Below are positions 1-12,164 of a DNA stretch of 64,000 nt, in pieces. The DNA is taken from NCBI GenBank assembly GCA_024195265.1, contig JAJLRJ010000008.1, positions 42,007,873 to 42,071,872 on the forward strand, written 5' to 3'. This DNA comes from Dendrophyllia cribrosa (taxonomy: Eukaryota > Cnidaria > Anthozoa > Scleractinia > Dendrophylliidae). Every line of letters starts with the position of its first letter. Position 1 is the first letter of the stretch. The notes below the pieces were generated by a model, which was given only the letters and a program-made list of their open reading frames with translations, ran no database searches and was not told the DNA's origin. The translations under genes and the position numbers were made by a program.

Positions 1-499
1 AAACATGGCACATGATGCAAAATTGTACTTGTTTGTACAGAAACCATTCACAATAATAATTCCATAAAAACTGATTTTAAACCCCAATTCAACTTAAAAT
101 AAACCGGGAAAGACTGATCACTTTTAAGGACCGTAGATACAATAACAATCACGCAGTAAATTTTACTTTTTGCATACAATCGCCTGTGCTGATTTTCGCT
201 GTGGACTGGTAACATGACAAGCCATTTCAGCTAAACTTATTTGCATCCAATTGAATGACGTTAGTACCTATTGCATTATGCCTAGAGTAGTTCTTCAAAG
301 AATTCAGACACATGTAAAATAAGTGGATCAAAGTTCTTTAGAAAATATTTTTTACAGAATTTCTCAGGAATGGCTGATTTCTACAAAATGGCAGCAACCT
401 CGTGAAATTAGATTTGGGATTGTTATTTGTCCACGTTAATATCAAAAGAGAAGAAAAAGAGAAAGAAATACAGCAAACAAACAAACAAAAATCAAACAA

Positions 500-590
500 A
501 AAAAAAATCACATACGCAGGTCTTGAACCAGTGACCTTCCAGACAGTATTTGCATTGACTTTCTAACCATTGCGTCAACGACACACACTT
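500..590 (-). repeat. tRNA-like SINE head or tRNA fossil
   Basis: Read on the minus strand, this stretch has a B-box-like GGTTCAAGACC (529-519) and, upstream of it, an A-box-like TGACGCAATGG. Spacing fits a tRNA-derived polymerase III promoter. A short A-rich tract lies on its 3' side. It does not fold into a convincing intact tRNA, so I call it a SINE head or tRNA pseudogene. The rest of 1-832 shows nothing else I can support. Confidence 0.4.
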
Positions 591-832
591 CGGAACTTAA
601 AGTTTTCAGTAAACCTTGTCAATGTCCTTCAGTTCAAGTTGATCCTTTCTCTCATCAACACAATATAAAAAATATTATTATCATATATTACCAGGTAATA
701 TACCTTCTTAATTATTTCATACATACCTAATAGAACTACCTGTACATGTAGTTGGGAAAAGATGCATGACTTAGCCTTTTTCAACAGTTCTATTTCAAAA
801 GTACAACCTATTTGTAACGTTTCTCTGTCTAG

Positions 833-1921
833 GAATACAAGGGTCATATTAAAGATAACAACATGCAAGATGTTCCTGAACAAGGGGTCAACCAACAAAA
901 GCAACAAGAGGCTGGAATGAAGCGTAAGAAGTGCAGCAAGGAGAAGAAACCTTATAAGTGCAAGTATTGCGATAAGCTCTTTACACACCTATCACTATTT
1001 AAGGTCCATGAACGAATTCACACAGGAGAGAAACCTTATCAGTGCAATTACTGTGATGTGTCCTTCGCCACCTTGCCAAATTGCAAGGTCCACATGCGAC
1101 TGCACACAGGAGAGAAACCTTATCACTGTAAGCATTGTGATATGTCCTTCACCAGGGTTTCAGATTGCAAGATGCACACCAGAAAACACACAGGACAGAA
1201 ACCTTATCAGTGCAAGCATTGTCCTAAGCAGTTTAGCCATTTATTAACTTGCAGAAGACATGAACGAATTCACACAGGAGAAAAACCTCACGAGTGCAAA
1301 TATTGTGATAAGCGGTTTAGCCATTTATCAAATTACAAGAGACATGAACGAATTCACACAGGAGAAAAACCTCACAAGTGCAAGTATTGTCATATGCCGT
1401 TTCGCCAGTTATCAAGTTGCAGGAGACATGAAGGAATTCACACAGGAGAAAAACCTCACAAGTGCAAGTATTGTAATAAGGCGTTTAGCCAGTTATTAGC
1501 TTGCAAGAGACATGAACGAATTCACGCAGGAGAAAAACCCTACAAGTGCAAGTATTGTGATAAGCGGTTTATCCATTTATCAAATTGCAAGAGACATGAA
1601 CGAATTCATACAGGAGAAAGACCTTACAAGTGCAAGTATTGTCATAAGCCGTTTAACCAGACATCAAGTTGCAAGATACATGAGCAACGTCATCAATGCA
1701 AGCACTGCGGCAAGTGGTTTAACCAAATAGCTTCGTTAAAGCAACACAAAAGAACATACGAGGACGGCGTCACTGACTCAGGAGAGCCTCAACTGTTATC
1801 TTCCACTGCTGAACACACTGCAAACCAGTTGAACACATTCAGCTGTTGGATTTGTCAAGAGGAATTAAGTAGTCAGGAGCTTCTTATGGAACACATTGAT
1901 AATCACATGATACAGTACTGA
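833..1921 (+). CDS. C2H2 zinc-finger protein, 3' terminal coding exon
   Basis: Probable DNA-binding nuclear protein. The frame is open from a splice-acceptor-like TTCTCTGTCTAG ending at 832; the first ATG is at 863, so upstream exons may add residues. Counting from that ATG (352 residues), a lysine-rich lead is followed by nine regular C2H2 fingers at 28-residue spacing (about residues 31-277), joined by TGEKP-type linkers (TGQKP, AGEKP and TGERP variants). A tenth finger follows directly without a linker and has lost its last histidine (HKRTY). After a spacer of about 27 residues an isolated eleventh finger (CWIC...HIDNH) ends the protein. No KRAB, BTB, SCAN or ZAD domain is visible. Seven fingers carry Cys at helix position 4, where Leu is usual. 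The 84-bp periodicity at DNA level indicates growth by tandem finger duplication. The family is clear; target and orthology are not. Confidence 0.85.
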   Translation, partial: EYKGHIKDNNMQDVPEQGVNQQKQQEAGMKRKKCSKEKKPYKCKYCDKLFTHLSLFKVHERIHTGEKPYQCNYCDVSFATLPNCKVHMRLHTGEKPYHCKHCDMSFTRVSDCKMHTRKHTGQKPYQCKHCPKQFSHLLTCRRHERIHTGEKPHECKYCDKRFSHLSNYKRHERIHTGEKPHKCKYCHMPFRQLSSCRRHEGIHTGEKPHKCKYCNKAFSQLLACKRHERIHAGEKPYKCKYCDKRFIHLSNCKRHERIHTGERPYKCKYCHKPFNQTSSCKIHEQRHQCKHCGKWFNQIASLKQHKRTYEDGVTDSGEPQLLSSTAEHTANQLNTFSCWICQEELSSQELLMEHIDNHMIQY

Positions 1922-2204
1922 CCCTGGGTTTTGAAAATGTATAAAGCGGACAGTGAGTTGACAACGGAGAACTTTCAATGTTAAAAATATCACAATACAT
2001 GTAGCTGTCTTACAGCAGTTGCTCAAGGCGGTTCCTGCTTAGTGCAATGCGTAACGCAAGATTTCCATTAAAGTTCATTTCCACTATTAAAGCCACGATG
2101 GTTGTAATAAATTATTGCTACGTTCATTTTGTTGAGTCAGAAATAGACTTCCTTATGCAAGTTGTTTTGTCGTTAGTTGTCGTTTGTAAAGGTAGGGTAA
2201 TGAC

Positions 2205-2206
<2 letters not shown>

Positions 2207-2240
<34 letters not shown>
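2207..2240 (+). repeat. Poly(G) run, 34 nt
   Basis: Uninterrupted G homopolymer flanked by GGTAATGACCC on the left and CGTTACTCAG on the right. Other G/C runs in this window sit at transposon ends; here no matching partner end was found. The exact length may be an assembly approximation. Confidence 0.9.
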
Positions 2241-3474
2241 CGTTACTCAGATATAATAGTGATGAAGTGTTTGGGAGATGCAAAGGCTTTTGACTTTGGA
2301 CTCCCTGGTTCAAGTTGTTTTGTGCATATCATTACGTTTCCTAATATTAAAAAACTTTTTTTTTTAAGGAAAGATTTGGAAAATTGTACCTCTCTGGGAT
2401 TTAAGAAGAGCGTGATTATTTAATCGGTTTAAAGTGATTCTGTTGAAAAGGAAGTTTAATGAAATTTTTCTAAACCTTTGCATAGTTATTTATTACAGTT
2501 AATACATCAAAAATATGTAATAAAAAGAGGGGGTCACCATGTCCATGACTAATTTGCTAGTGTGACAGCAATATTGAAATTCCAGCCTTATGAGCGAAAG
2601 GCAACCATAATTTCCAGAAAGTTATTATAAGCAATGAAATATTAGTATTTTATTATGATAGCAAAACAATGGCATCGAGAAAAGCCTTTAAGTTACCGAA
2701 AAAGAGAAACTAATGATATGATTAATAGGGCAATTTTAGTATCTGCACGCTCCCAGTGATACGCTAAAAACTAGATTGTAAAAGTGATTGCATGAGAATA
2801 TTTCAAAATCTACTAATGACAAATTCTGTTCTGGCAATTGCCTTCCTTTTTATAATTTTCCCTCGCATTTTTTGCTATATTTTCTGCTATCTATTTATTT
2901 GTTTGTTTGTGAGTGAAAGCTACAAAAAATTTACAACATTATCTGTCTAGTGTCTAACCCGAAAACCTAACGGTTTATTTAGGCCCTAGGCATTTCCTTA
3001 CGTTTTCAACTATATTTAAATTATTTACCAGTATAAACAATTAGATTATTTATTACTTTAAATATAGATTATAAAAACAAAGATAAAAAGTAAGTAAAGA
3101 CAAAGTAAAATGCAAATAAATGTATTGTATTGTATTATTCTCTCGTTTTCTTTACCGCTTTGTTGAAAATGGTTCTTTCATCTACGCTGAAACACTCTGT
3201 CAACATCGCTGATCACTGTTCAAAAGAAAATTATAACGGACTTTGCAGTTTTTGCCTACGTTACAAAACAACAAATGAAAGCAAAGTTAAAAATGCTATT
3301 CGTAGCTCGAATAGTACAACTTCTCCATTGGGTAATGGCCTTTTCCTTTTTTTTCGCATAATTTTTGTTTGTTTGGTTTTTGTAAATAAAAGCCGTTCCT
3401 CAGAGAAAACCCCAGAGCACTTGGTTTCCAGGTTTCTCGCGCCAATTTAGAAAAAAAGATCAGAATAGTGTAAG

Positions 3475-3545
3475 CCTCGAACACGAGTCGTTCGCTTCAT
3501 AACCCATATCCTTATCCACTATACCAACGTGGACTTGCTGCCGGG
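3475..3545 (-). repeat. tRNA-like SINE head
   Basis: On the minus strand an A-box-like TGGTATAGTGG and a B-box-like GTTCGAGGC lie about 35 nt apart, the arrangement of a tRNA-derived SINE promoter. An A/T-rich body follows toward 3330. The arms do not pair well enough for a functional tRNA. Confidence 0.5.
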
Positions 3546-5640
3546 AGATGTCATTTTTAACATATTTATAGAGTTGCCCATAACAATAAATGAAAGCTAA
3601 TCGTTTTTTCAAATCAGTGCTTAACCCTAAACACTGTAGATCAATGCTAAACACCAAAACGCTACTCTTTGCTTAACCAGAGCTCTGTTCTCTCAGTTCT
3701 CTGCCCAATAAATGGGGTTCTGTTCTCGTGAACGTCAGTACTACGGTATAACGATAAAAAAATACTACGTTGTGTAAAACCTCATGAGGTGTCCAAGGTC
3801 AGTTTGAGAGATGTTAACAAGTGTTAACCATGCTTGCGCTTTTTTGGAATCGAATGGAGTGTTTTCCAAGCTTTGTCCACGAAATATATAGGAAGAAATG
3901 ACCAGAAAAGACACTTGATTAAAAATAAAAAACAAACAGCGGTGATAAACATGGTAAACGAACGCATTTTTATAATAAACAACTTGACGTTTCGTATGCT
4001 ATAGTAATAATATCAATCGGCGTGGGGCTCTGCCCTTTTATACCGCAGTTTCTCCTTTAACAGTAATTTAATACTATGGACTGTCAGTCCTAAGAAGCTA
4101 CAGCTACTAAAGCATCAGCTTCTCACTGCTAACGTTAACATTTAAAGAAGGCTGTATTGAAGTTGTATACACAGGATTGAAGACGTTTGGTGCGCGAAGA
4201 GCCGGGGAGAGGATGGGGTCTGACAAGCGTATGCTAAATTGAAACTCAAGGTAAAACTTTGCGATCAATTAATCAATCGAAGTTGAAACTAATCCTCGAT
4301 TATCTTAATCGTGTTTTAATGCCTAGAGCTCGAGGTTAGTAGCATAGACTCGCCAACTTTGATGTAACCCTGCCAAATTTCGATTATTGTAGAATGTGTT
4401 TGTTATATTTTATTGCCTTATTTCCACATATTTCTTTCAGAATAAAACCGAAATTTTAACCAAAGAAACTATCGCAGTGCAAAATAATATATATATTAAT
4501 TTTGATCAGAATTTCGTATGTAGGTAAGGTTTTTGCGCATGAAAATCGTCCATTGGCAAAAAAATAGCGACCTTTAGATTTGACTACGAGTACGAAATCG
4601 AGTACGAGTACGACTTTGGAATTTCGAGATAATTGTATCCACCGAACTGTAACTCTTTCCCGTTGCTGACTAACACATAAATAAACGTTAGGGATAACAT
4701 TGGTGTGATAAGAAATTATATGAGGCACACGAATTTGGTTTGAAAACTCGTATTCGTACTCGATCTCGTACTTGTAGTCCAATCTAAAGGTCGCTAATAT
4801 TAGTTTGAATTGGACATGAATTTATCATGAATATTCAATGATTCTGACACCCTTTTTGCGAAGAAAGAACATGGCGAACTAAGCTGATTAAGCGGCGAAA
4901 CGAAAAAGCCGTTCACGTTGGTTATTCAGGAGTAAGGAAACCTTTACGTCACCGTGGTTAGAACTGGAAATTGAACTGTCCTTGATGCATAGAATGGTAC
5001 AAGGTCTTGCTTGCGAAGAGCAGCGATCAGAACTTTGCAACCATCGATGATTCCAAACACGTGGACTGATTCAACGAAGAAGGCGTCGTATTCAAAACAG
5101 GTAAATAAACCGTAGTGAATTTTCTAGTTGCTCTTTAAAGTACTCTGTTTAAAATACATATTGACAAGTAATAAGATTTTAAGCAGCATGTATTTAGACT
5201 GCCAGCAGTTTCCTTTCTGGATAGTCGACCGAATTAATCGCGCGCGCGCGAGAGAGCGAAGATCCTACTTCCTCGCACACTCGCTTGGCTTTGCTCGCGC
5301 GTGTTTTCAGCCCCCCACTCGACTATTCAGATTCATAAAGGGAGTACTACGATTCTTAATATATTGGTCATATAAAACTAATTAAGTACCGTAAAAATTC
5401 TGAAAATGAGTCCTGGGCTTATGTCCAGAGGAGGTTGAGTGGACTTGAGGTTATGTTTGGGGTTATATATTAGATATTCCAAAATGAGTTTAGCTAATGA
5501 TTTTGTAACAGACTGAACTGCCATTGATCATTAAGCTGTCAAATGAAAGTTTAAACTCCACGAACTTTGTACCCTTAAAAAGGATAACGAGCAACATCTT
5601 AAATCTATGAAACATCTCTCATGCTCTAGCCAATAACCTT

Positions 5641-5862
5641 GAGGGGTGGAGTGGGGGTACTCTTAAAATATTTTGATGGGAGTATGCGGCCCACTTATTG
5701 TATCCTTACCTATTGTTAGACATAAATGTACCCATTTTCAGACCTAGCTATTCAGTAAAGTATTACACATTCTTCAAGCCAAAATTGTCAAATTTTAAAC
5801 CAAAACAGCTTGAAAAGCATACCCATTTGGGTCGCACATTCCCATATTGCTTATGTAGAGAC
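5641..5862. mobile_element. MITE of the GGGGGTACTC...ATATGGG family, decayed
   Basis: The left side reads GGGGGTACTC, and the right side carries GCACATTCCCATAT. The same arrangement occurs at 62.2-62.7 kb (GGGGGTACTC left, GCACATACCCATAT right, ending in a C run). Both are short non-coding elements with matching ends and diverged interiors, so I treat them as one MITE family. The right boundary here is approximate. Confidence 0.5.
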
Positions 5863-6440
5863 AATTGAAAGTTCTCTACAATCAAAAATGAAAAAATCCA
5901 AATAAGTCCTTACGTCTGCCTACTGAAAGGTTTATCTCTAAAGTAAGACCATGGGTTGATAACCGGGAGGAAGAAGAAAGATGAAGGGGTTTGCCTGTGA
6001 GATTAGGGGGCTCGGAGTTTACTGCCTTTTTTGGATGGTGATCCTTATTTCGGGGGCCAGTTACAGTTACATTCGAAATTATCGCTTCAACCCTGTATTA
6101 CCACTAAGGAGCCTGTTCACAGGCTACTGCGTTCAAGAAAATGTTTGTTTCCGGCCTTCATCAACTTCCGCGTAAAAAAGACAAAAACATTTATTTTATG
6201 GCAAGAATGTGTTACCCGAAGTAATCCTTCCTGTGGATTAATTTTCACGAACCGTTCACGATGCACGGAAATTACCTGCATTGGGTTATTATTTGCTCTT
6301 TTGGTGAGCCTGACTTTATATTTAAAGAACATTTTGGTTATGAAGAGGTGGTCCTTTCACGCTTGATTCGAGTGCTGAATAGGGGAAGGATACGTAAGGG
6401 TGGACTTCCTTTGACCTCCCAGAGGAGCGGGGTCGTAGCT

Positions 6441-6756
6441 GTCCAAACGATGTCTGTGATTGGCGAACGATACAATAGGCCATTTGCACGATGACGTCAT
6501 ATGACTACAACTACCAGAATCCTTCAGTTTTTTGTTTTGTAGTGCAAATTAGGGCTATTGTTATTTAAACCGCACTGGGATTACAAAATTTAAATAAGAA
6601 AGGAAAAACGAAATGAATTCCGGTAGTTGTAGTCAAATGACGCCATCGTGAAAATGGCCTATTGATATATCACTTGAACAATGCCCCTATCCCTAATCCC
6701 TATCCCAGCGGGACAAATCTATTGTTTTCTTAGTGAATCACAGACATCGTTTGGAC
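6441..6756. mobile_element. Foldback enclosing a palindromic MITE (6474-6663)
   Basis: An outer 21-bp perfect inverted repeat (6441-6461 and 6736-6756, GTCCAAACGATG...) encloses a second pair of arms of about 45 bp at 6474 and 6663 that begin AATAGGCCATTT. The inner element contains no coding frame. The outer pair suggests an older foldback or an inverted duplication of flanking DNA around the insertion. Confidence 0.7.
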
Positions 6757-7039
6757 AAGTGCAGGACTACCCTCCCAGAGCCGTGTGGAATGAGATTGGG
6801 TACACTGTGGAAACTGCCATTTTTCAAGTATTATAAAATGAAGTGTCGAGTGTCTGTTATCTAACCCTGCCGTTTTTTCATCCCAAATTAGATGTCGACA
6901 CGACTTCGTACGAAGAAAGTTCTTGTGATTGACAGCAGGATGATTGACAGTGGAATGCATGACAATAATGAAGTGATTGACAATGGAATAACCGACAGTA
7001 GGATGAGACAACAGTAGGATGCCGTCCATCTTCAGCTCT

Positions 7040-7100
7040 CAGGTACATGTCATAACGCTGGTCTAGTGGTTAGTGCGCATGACTTGAACCTTCGGCAATT
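7040..7100 (+). repeat. Partial tRNA-like A-box segment
   Basis: CTGGTCTAGTGGTTAGTGCG resembles a tRNA D-arm/A-box; the following GACTTGAACC is weakly B-box-like and in the wrong sense. Probably a truncated SINE head. Confidence 0.3.
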
Positions 7101-7472
7101 TCCTTATTAAAAAGAATTACTTATAAGAACTTTCATTTGTGTGTTGCACTGAAATATTTTATTAACAGAATTAAATGTTAGAACCAACTTGTACAGCATA
7201 ATTTATTAACAGTACCACAGAAAAGTAATGATTTGAACTGAACGCCTAAGAGTTTTATCTAAAAAACTGTAAAAGTTAGACATGCTTTCAGATTCCAGAT
7301 ATGACTCTGGGAATCAGATGAAATTGCTGTCAGTAGTCCAGTCCATATTTATTTCCAGGCTGGTGTATAAATGAGTACCAGCAAAATCCCTAGGGTAATC
7401 CTGCGATGGACTTCCATTCCATCCAGGGAGAGTAACTGAAATCCTAGTCGCTTTATGATAAGAAAACCGGTG

Positions 7473-7904
7473 TTAAGGGGGCACTCTGGTTACATACCAT
7501 TTTTGCACTGTCGTACATCGGCAGTTTATACAAGGATCTCGTTAACGTTTTAAGCAGTCCAAAAATGCCTTAATTCGTTTGTAGGTTGATGTTATGTGAT
7601 GTTGTGTGAAACGTTTGGTGATTATTAGAAGTATTTGAGAGAGAAAAAAATGGAGGGATTTAAAAATAAGAAATATTGAAGATCAAATGAAGTTTCAAAA
7701 TAAGAGCTTGAAGTTGATATTTAGCAGATGGGTACCAAAAATACTGAGTCCGCCATTAACAACCTGGGGTGCTCTTGCGTGGGTATCAAATGTTTGGTGG
7801 TGTTTCAAAACTAAACAAAAATAAAACTAGAATAAAACTAGCTTTTATTCCTTTAAAACCGACCCTTACTATTTCATTAAAATTCAATCAGAGTGCCCCC
7901 TTAA
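7473..7904. mobile_element. TTAA-flanked MITE, 432 bp
   Basis: It begins TTAAGGGGGCACTCTG and ends CAGAGTGCCCCCTTAA, a terminal inverted repeat of at least 12 bp inside a TTAA on each side. No coding capacity. TTAA target duplications are known for piggyBac and Kolobok transposons; the termini do not let me choose between them. Confidence 0.75.
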
Positions 7905-7980
7905 GCATCCGAAGTGGGATACCCTTATTAGGTTTGTAATTACCCAAAATATGTTAACACTGTGTTGTCTCTCTCTCCAG

Positions 7981-8074
7981 GCAAATGTCAGGAAACGAAC
8001 GAGAAAAGGAGAAGATGACAACTGTAAATTGGTTTCAAGACAATCAACCTAAGGACGACATTATTTGCAAAAAG
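7981..8074 (+). CDS. Candidate internal exon, unknown protein
   Basis: CTCTCTCTCCAG precedes and GTAACC follows an interval that is open in one frame for 31 residues (lysine/glutamate-rich, containing TTVNWFQDNQPKDD). It would join in phase with the candidate exon at 10316-10399. A decayed tandem copy lies at 8374-8452. No start exon, stop exon or known domain was identified. It could equally be part of the large inverted-repeat element that begins nearby. Confidence 0.3.
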
Positions 8075-8373
8075 GTAACCTAGATAGTTTCATTTGTACT
8101 CGTTTATTAAGTCACAAATCCGGTCAACTCGCTGTCGCCATGTTATTTTGATAGTTGTAACGAAGGGCTACCGCTACAAAGCTTGCCCCACTCGCTTATC
8201 TCTTTGAACCCTATGCTCCCACTAAGGAGCAGCATGTTTATAGGATAGTTTCAAACTCTTATTCACTTCATGTTACGAAGACCGGTGTTTAGCACCGTAT
8301 TTTTTTAGTGGAATCACTTCATAAATTATTTGCAAAAGTGTGTTAACGTGACTGTTTTTATCTCAGTCGTTAG

Positions 8374-8452
8374 GCAGACATCAGGAATGTAATGGGAAAA
8401 GAAGACAAACGGCTTCGACAGTCAACTTAAGGAGGACACTTGTTGTAAAAGG
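8374..8452 (+). pseudogene. Decayed tandem copy of the 7981-8074 exon
   Basis: The sequence between TTAG and GGTAAGTTGG resembles the exon at 7981-8074 over its length, including the flanking intron up to TGTTATTTTGAT. The equivalent frame is broken by TAA a few codons in. The duplication unit is roughly 380-390 bp. Confidence 0.35.
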
Positions 8453-9183
8453 GTAAGTTGGTTAGTTTCTCTTTATGACAAACAATCCGCTTATAATACC
8501 TTTCGTTATGTTATTTTGATTGAGTGGGTGATGGGTGGATTGATAGTAAGTAAGGATCGTGGAGTATCAGACATTTTGGACTAAACTTAGTAGCTTCACA
8601 CACTGGTTACCCTTGGACAACAGGTTCTGCCTTTTAGCTTTGTTATCCAAGCCAAGATAGAACGATCTTTCATTCACCGTCGAAAGTTAGAATGCATTCA
8701 GGTCGAGTGTCGAAATTAATTCGCGTTCGCTTTGGTTTTATATTCGTACGCCTTGTGATTGGCTAAAAACCGTTCGCGTCAGTTTCTGGTGCTTTAAGTT
8801 AAACTCAAACCAATATCTTAGTTTGTGCTTACGTCATATCAAAATTCCGAAGCATAAGAAAACAGATTTCGACACCAAAATGTTTATAACACTGTAGAGA
8901 GTTTAAAACAACACATCTGGGCCAAATGTTGAAGCGCAAGAGCATTTCTTTGAGGAGTTATAGGTAAACGAGCATTGGACATCCATTCAGAGCATTGGAC
9001 ATCTTAGCGGTACCCGCTTCAGTCACCAATTGCAACATGGCGGCAAAAACTTCAAAGTCTTAATTTCACATCACAAATCTCATCACTTTAAGTTCCACTA
9101 AATCGGTTTATAAGCATCCATAATACAAAAATAACTTTCAACTGCTTCAATTTTGTCTATTTTCACTGCTCATCCCGGAAATA

Positions 9184-9279
9184 GCGTGACGAATTGCGTG
9201 ACACATTGCGTGACACATTGCGTGACACATTGCGTGACACATTGCGTGACACATTGCGTGACACATTTCATGACACATT
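9184..9279 (+). repeat. 12-bp tandem repeat, 8 units
   Basis: The unit GCGTGACACATT is repeated with a variant first unit (GCGTGACGAATT) and last unit (TCATGACACATT). The inverted partner arm near 13.84 kb has a single equivalent unit, so the array expanded after the arms separated. Confidence 0.9.
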
Positions 9280-9613
9280 TCAAACCTTAACAACTCGGAA
9301 GCAAAACATCGTTAAGATCTGAAACTTTTTGTGAAGGATTGTATTACTAGTATCCACATATCATGTTACAAACAGCTTTGTAGAAAGTATAGTTTGGACT
9401 TTTTATGACGTCATGTGCAAACCAAGAATGGTGACTACTCGCACTTACGTTTTCTGCACATGTATTTGCTACGTGTCTACGTATGTTGTGATTGTCCAGT
9501 GATAAATACTGTTTTCGTTTTATGCGGACATTCTGTTAAAAACGGTACCCGTCAATTTTTGCTTGCTTAAGCAAATTTGTCATAAGATTTATGCGTCGAT
9601 TTCTGATGTAATC

Positions 9614-9651
9614 ACTTTGGCTTTGGCTTTGGCTTTGGCTTTGGCTTTAGC
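9614..9651 (+). repeat. 6-bp tandem repeat (CTTTGG)n
   Basis: Five to six units of CTTTGG, the last with a substitution. Simple microsatellite. Confidence 0.85.
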
Positions 9652-10315
9652 TTTATAAAACAACCCTATGCTAGAACAAACATACAAGAGCTGGCATGCA
9701 GTTTGGACTATTGAATCTAAACATTCCTTTTAATTGGTAGCTATTGCCTTAGTATGGCAACCGCACGCGATAGACCATTCGGTGGTAAAATCCATCACTT
9801 GAAAAGCAGGACACGCGATTGTCTTGAAATCTAAATGTTTGTTTTCAAAACGATCTATGACACTTGTTGTTGAAATAGTTGTCTTTTTGTGTGCTAAGTT
9901 TCGTTCCTTGAATTATTTAAATCAACTTGAAATCTGGAAATCAATTAAAGTGTGCTTGTGCTTATGCTTATGCTTACACAAATGTGACGCGCAATAAAGG
10001 CTGCATGGTTTAAGCAGTGACATAAACACAAGGGTGAAAGCATTTCGAACCGCGATTTAATGAAATGGTATTCCAGACGAATTAGCGTAGTTACATATAA
10101 CTGATCATTGAGCAAGTGAAAGAACTATCTTGAGCTAGAGGCGTACCAGCGTACCAGCGTACCATTTTGGGGAAAATTGGTTAATATATAAATATATTTT
10201 TTGACATGCTTGTTTTTATATCATCAAGACACCAAACATTAGATACTTTTATGTTTAAAGTGGTTTGAATTTCAGTGTGAATGTAATTACTTATTATATT
10301 TTTTCTTTCTTACAG

Positions 10316-10399
10316 AAAGACGCGCGTGGTGGATGTTTCAGCGGAATCGGAGAAAACATGGAAGAAAGAAATCAAGGAACCACATTAAACACAGAAGAG
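10316..10399 (+). CDS. Candidate internal exon, unknown protein
   Basis: TTTTCTTTCTTACAG precedes and GTAGAT follows an 84-bp interval open in frame for 28 residues (GGCFSGIGENMEERN). It is in phase with the 7981-8074 candidate exon. No domain recognised and no terminal exon found. An internal exon of a lineage-specific gene and chance are both possible. Confidence 0.3.
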
Positions 10400-10852
10400 G
10401 TAGATAAACATATTTTAAAGATCACTTACTCGAAAGAAAAGCAGCTAAAAGATTATCTGAAGGTCTGAAATGGGAGCTAAATTTCCAATTAAAATTCGGC
10501 AATATCCTTAGCAATCATCCTATAAATTCAACAAGAAATTTGCCATTCAAATGACAGTAATTCGGTTTTGTTAACACACAATTTTTAAAACTCCTGATTC
10601 AGACCTTTGTAAATCTTTTGGGACTTTAGGAAAAGCGCAGATTCGAGTTTTAAACGTTTATTTCCCTTTCAAATTGTTTCTAGATAATTTTGTTTTACTT
10701 TCTCCAAAGCAGCCTAGTTATAAACCAGGATTTCCACATTCAAGAAACAAATCTTTTCTGCAACGCAAAATTTTACCTTTATAACTGTGTTGATTACATA
10801 ACGTTTTCATCAGCGATGCTATGCCAATTGTTTTTGCTATATTTTTTCCCAT

Positions 10853-11100
10853 GTTAACATCTGTTCAAATGGTTTCAATTTTCCCGCCAAAAGACTTAGA
10901 AAAATACGGGGCGCTCAAAATACGCATGCGCCATTTTTTTAAAAAAATATTCAACTTACACCATTATGTTAACTGTATGTTCTTTTCCTTGTCTTAGTTA
11001 ACATTTGTTTGAACTGGCTAAATTTTCCCGCCAAAAGACTTAGAAAAAATACCAGGCGCTCAAAATACGCATGCGCCGTTTTTTTTAAAATTTTTTTGCT
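10853..11100 (+). repeat. Two-copy tandem repeat, about 144-bp period, with E2F- and NRF1-like motifs
   Basis: GTTAACAT starts each copy (10853 and 10997). Both copies contain TTTTCCCGCCAAAAGACTTAG and, about 35 bp on, ATACGCATGCGCC. The first contains an E2F-like TTTCCCGCC; the second resembles the NRF1 palindrome. Two further TTTCCCGCC-like sites lie near 11372 (inverted) and 11453. Confidence 0.6.
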
Positions 11101-11644
11101 TCAATTCATAATGTAGTTCTAATAAAATATTAGTGTTTTACTATTTATATAATAAATAAAAGCCAATAAACAACAGTTTTTCCATGTTCTGTCTTGTAAT
11201 CTTTATTTCTTTTACTATTATAAATAAAGCAATAAACACTTTGTTTGTTTTAACTATTGTATTTTATTTACCATTTCCTTCACACAAATATTTTAATTAG
11301 TTAATGGAATTCAATTAAATCATTAAAAAGGTGTCTATAAAACTTTCTCCTATATATACTAAGTCTTTTGGCGGGAAAATCTGGTGAAATTTGCACAGCG
11401 TTTCCCCTGACAACAATTTCGAGCAGAAATTAATACAAGTGTCCTTTAAAAATTTCCCGCCAAAAAATCTTAATACACCACCACCTTGTGCAAGAACTAC
11501 GCCCAAATAAATGTAATATACCGCCTAATTTCTCGCTAAAACAAAATCCGAATGAAATTTCCCTTTCTGATAGTTTAAATACTTGCACGAGATGTTGTAT
11601 GTATTAGTAAGGTTAAAAGAAACATGGCAATTTGGCTGAGAAAT

Positions 11645-12164
11645 TTAAAGTGCCCCAATGATCAAATTTTTTATTTTCATTTTTTTAGACTTTCTTACTC
11701 ATCTTGCCAAATTTCAATCCATTACGAATATCAGAAGTCATTTTATTTTAACATTTATTTCCGAGAATTTACGGCCGCCATTAATCAACCTTGTTCCAAG
11801 GCTTGGTTGCGAATGGGAGAAAGTGACGTCAAAGACTCAAACATACCTCACAGGTTGAAATTATAATAACAATCAGCACAGAAAATTGCACGAAGAATAA
11901 GTCCAAAGTTTTTGTTGCTTTTCGTGTGATTTTCAATACTCATTGTTATTATAGTTTGAGTCTTTGACGTCACTTTCTACCATTCGCAACCAAACCTTGG
12001 AACAAGGTTGATTAATGGCGGCCTTAAATTCTAGGAAATAAATGTTAAAATAAAATGACTTCTGATGTTCGTAATGAATTGAAATTTGGCAAGATGAGTA
12101 AGAAAGTCTAATTGTTCACGTAAAAAAAATGAAAATCAAAAATTTGATCATAGGGACACTTTAA
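11645..12164. mobile_element. Palindromic MITE, 520 bp, TTAA ends
   Basis: Arms of about 210-240 bp are nearly self-complementary: it begins TTAAAGTGCCCCAATGATCA and ends with the diverged complement TGATCATAGGGACACTTTAA. Frames inside are arm-derived and not genes. A typical foldback MITE with a TTAA at each end. Confidence 0.85.

Larger units (their letters stand above)
1922..6440. other. Intergenic stretch without recognisable gene
   Basis: AT-rich sequence with scattered short frames that show no family motif or codon pattern. It contains a 34-nt G run, a tRNA-like fossil and a MITE (listed separately). A donor-like AACAG followed by GTAAAT at about 5100 ends a short exon-like segment, but I could not link it to a coding frame. 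Confidence 0.5.

Noticed and set aside
1008..1730. Three overlapping ~70-80-codon frames in the zinc-finger exon
   Set aside because: They are the +1 reading of the 84-bp finger repeat, open only because the repeat length is a multiple of three.
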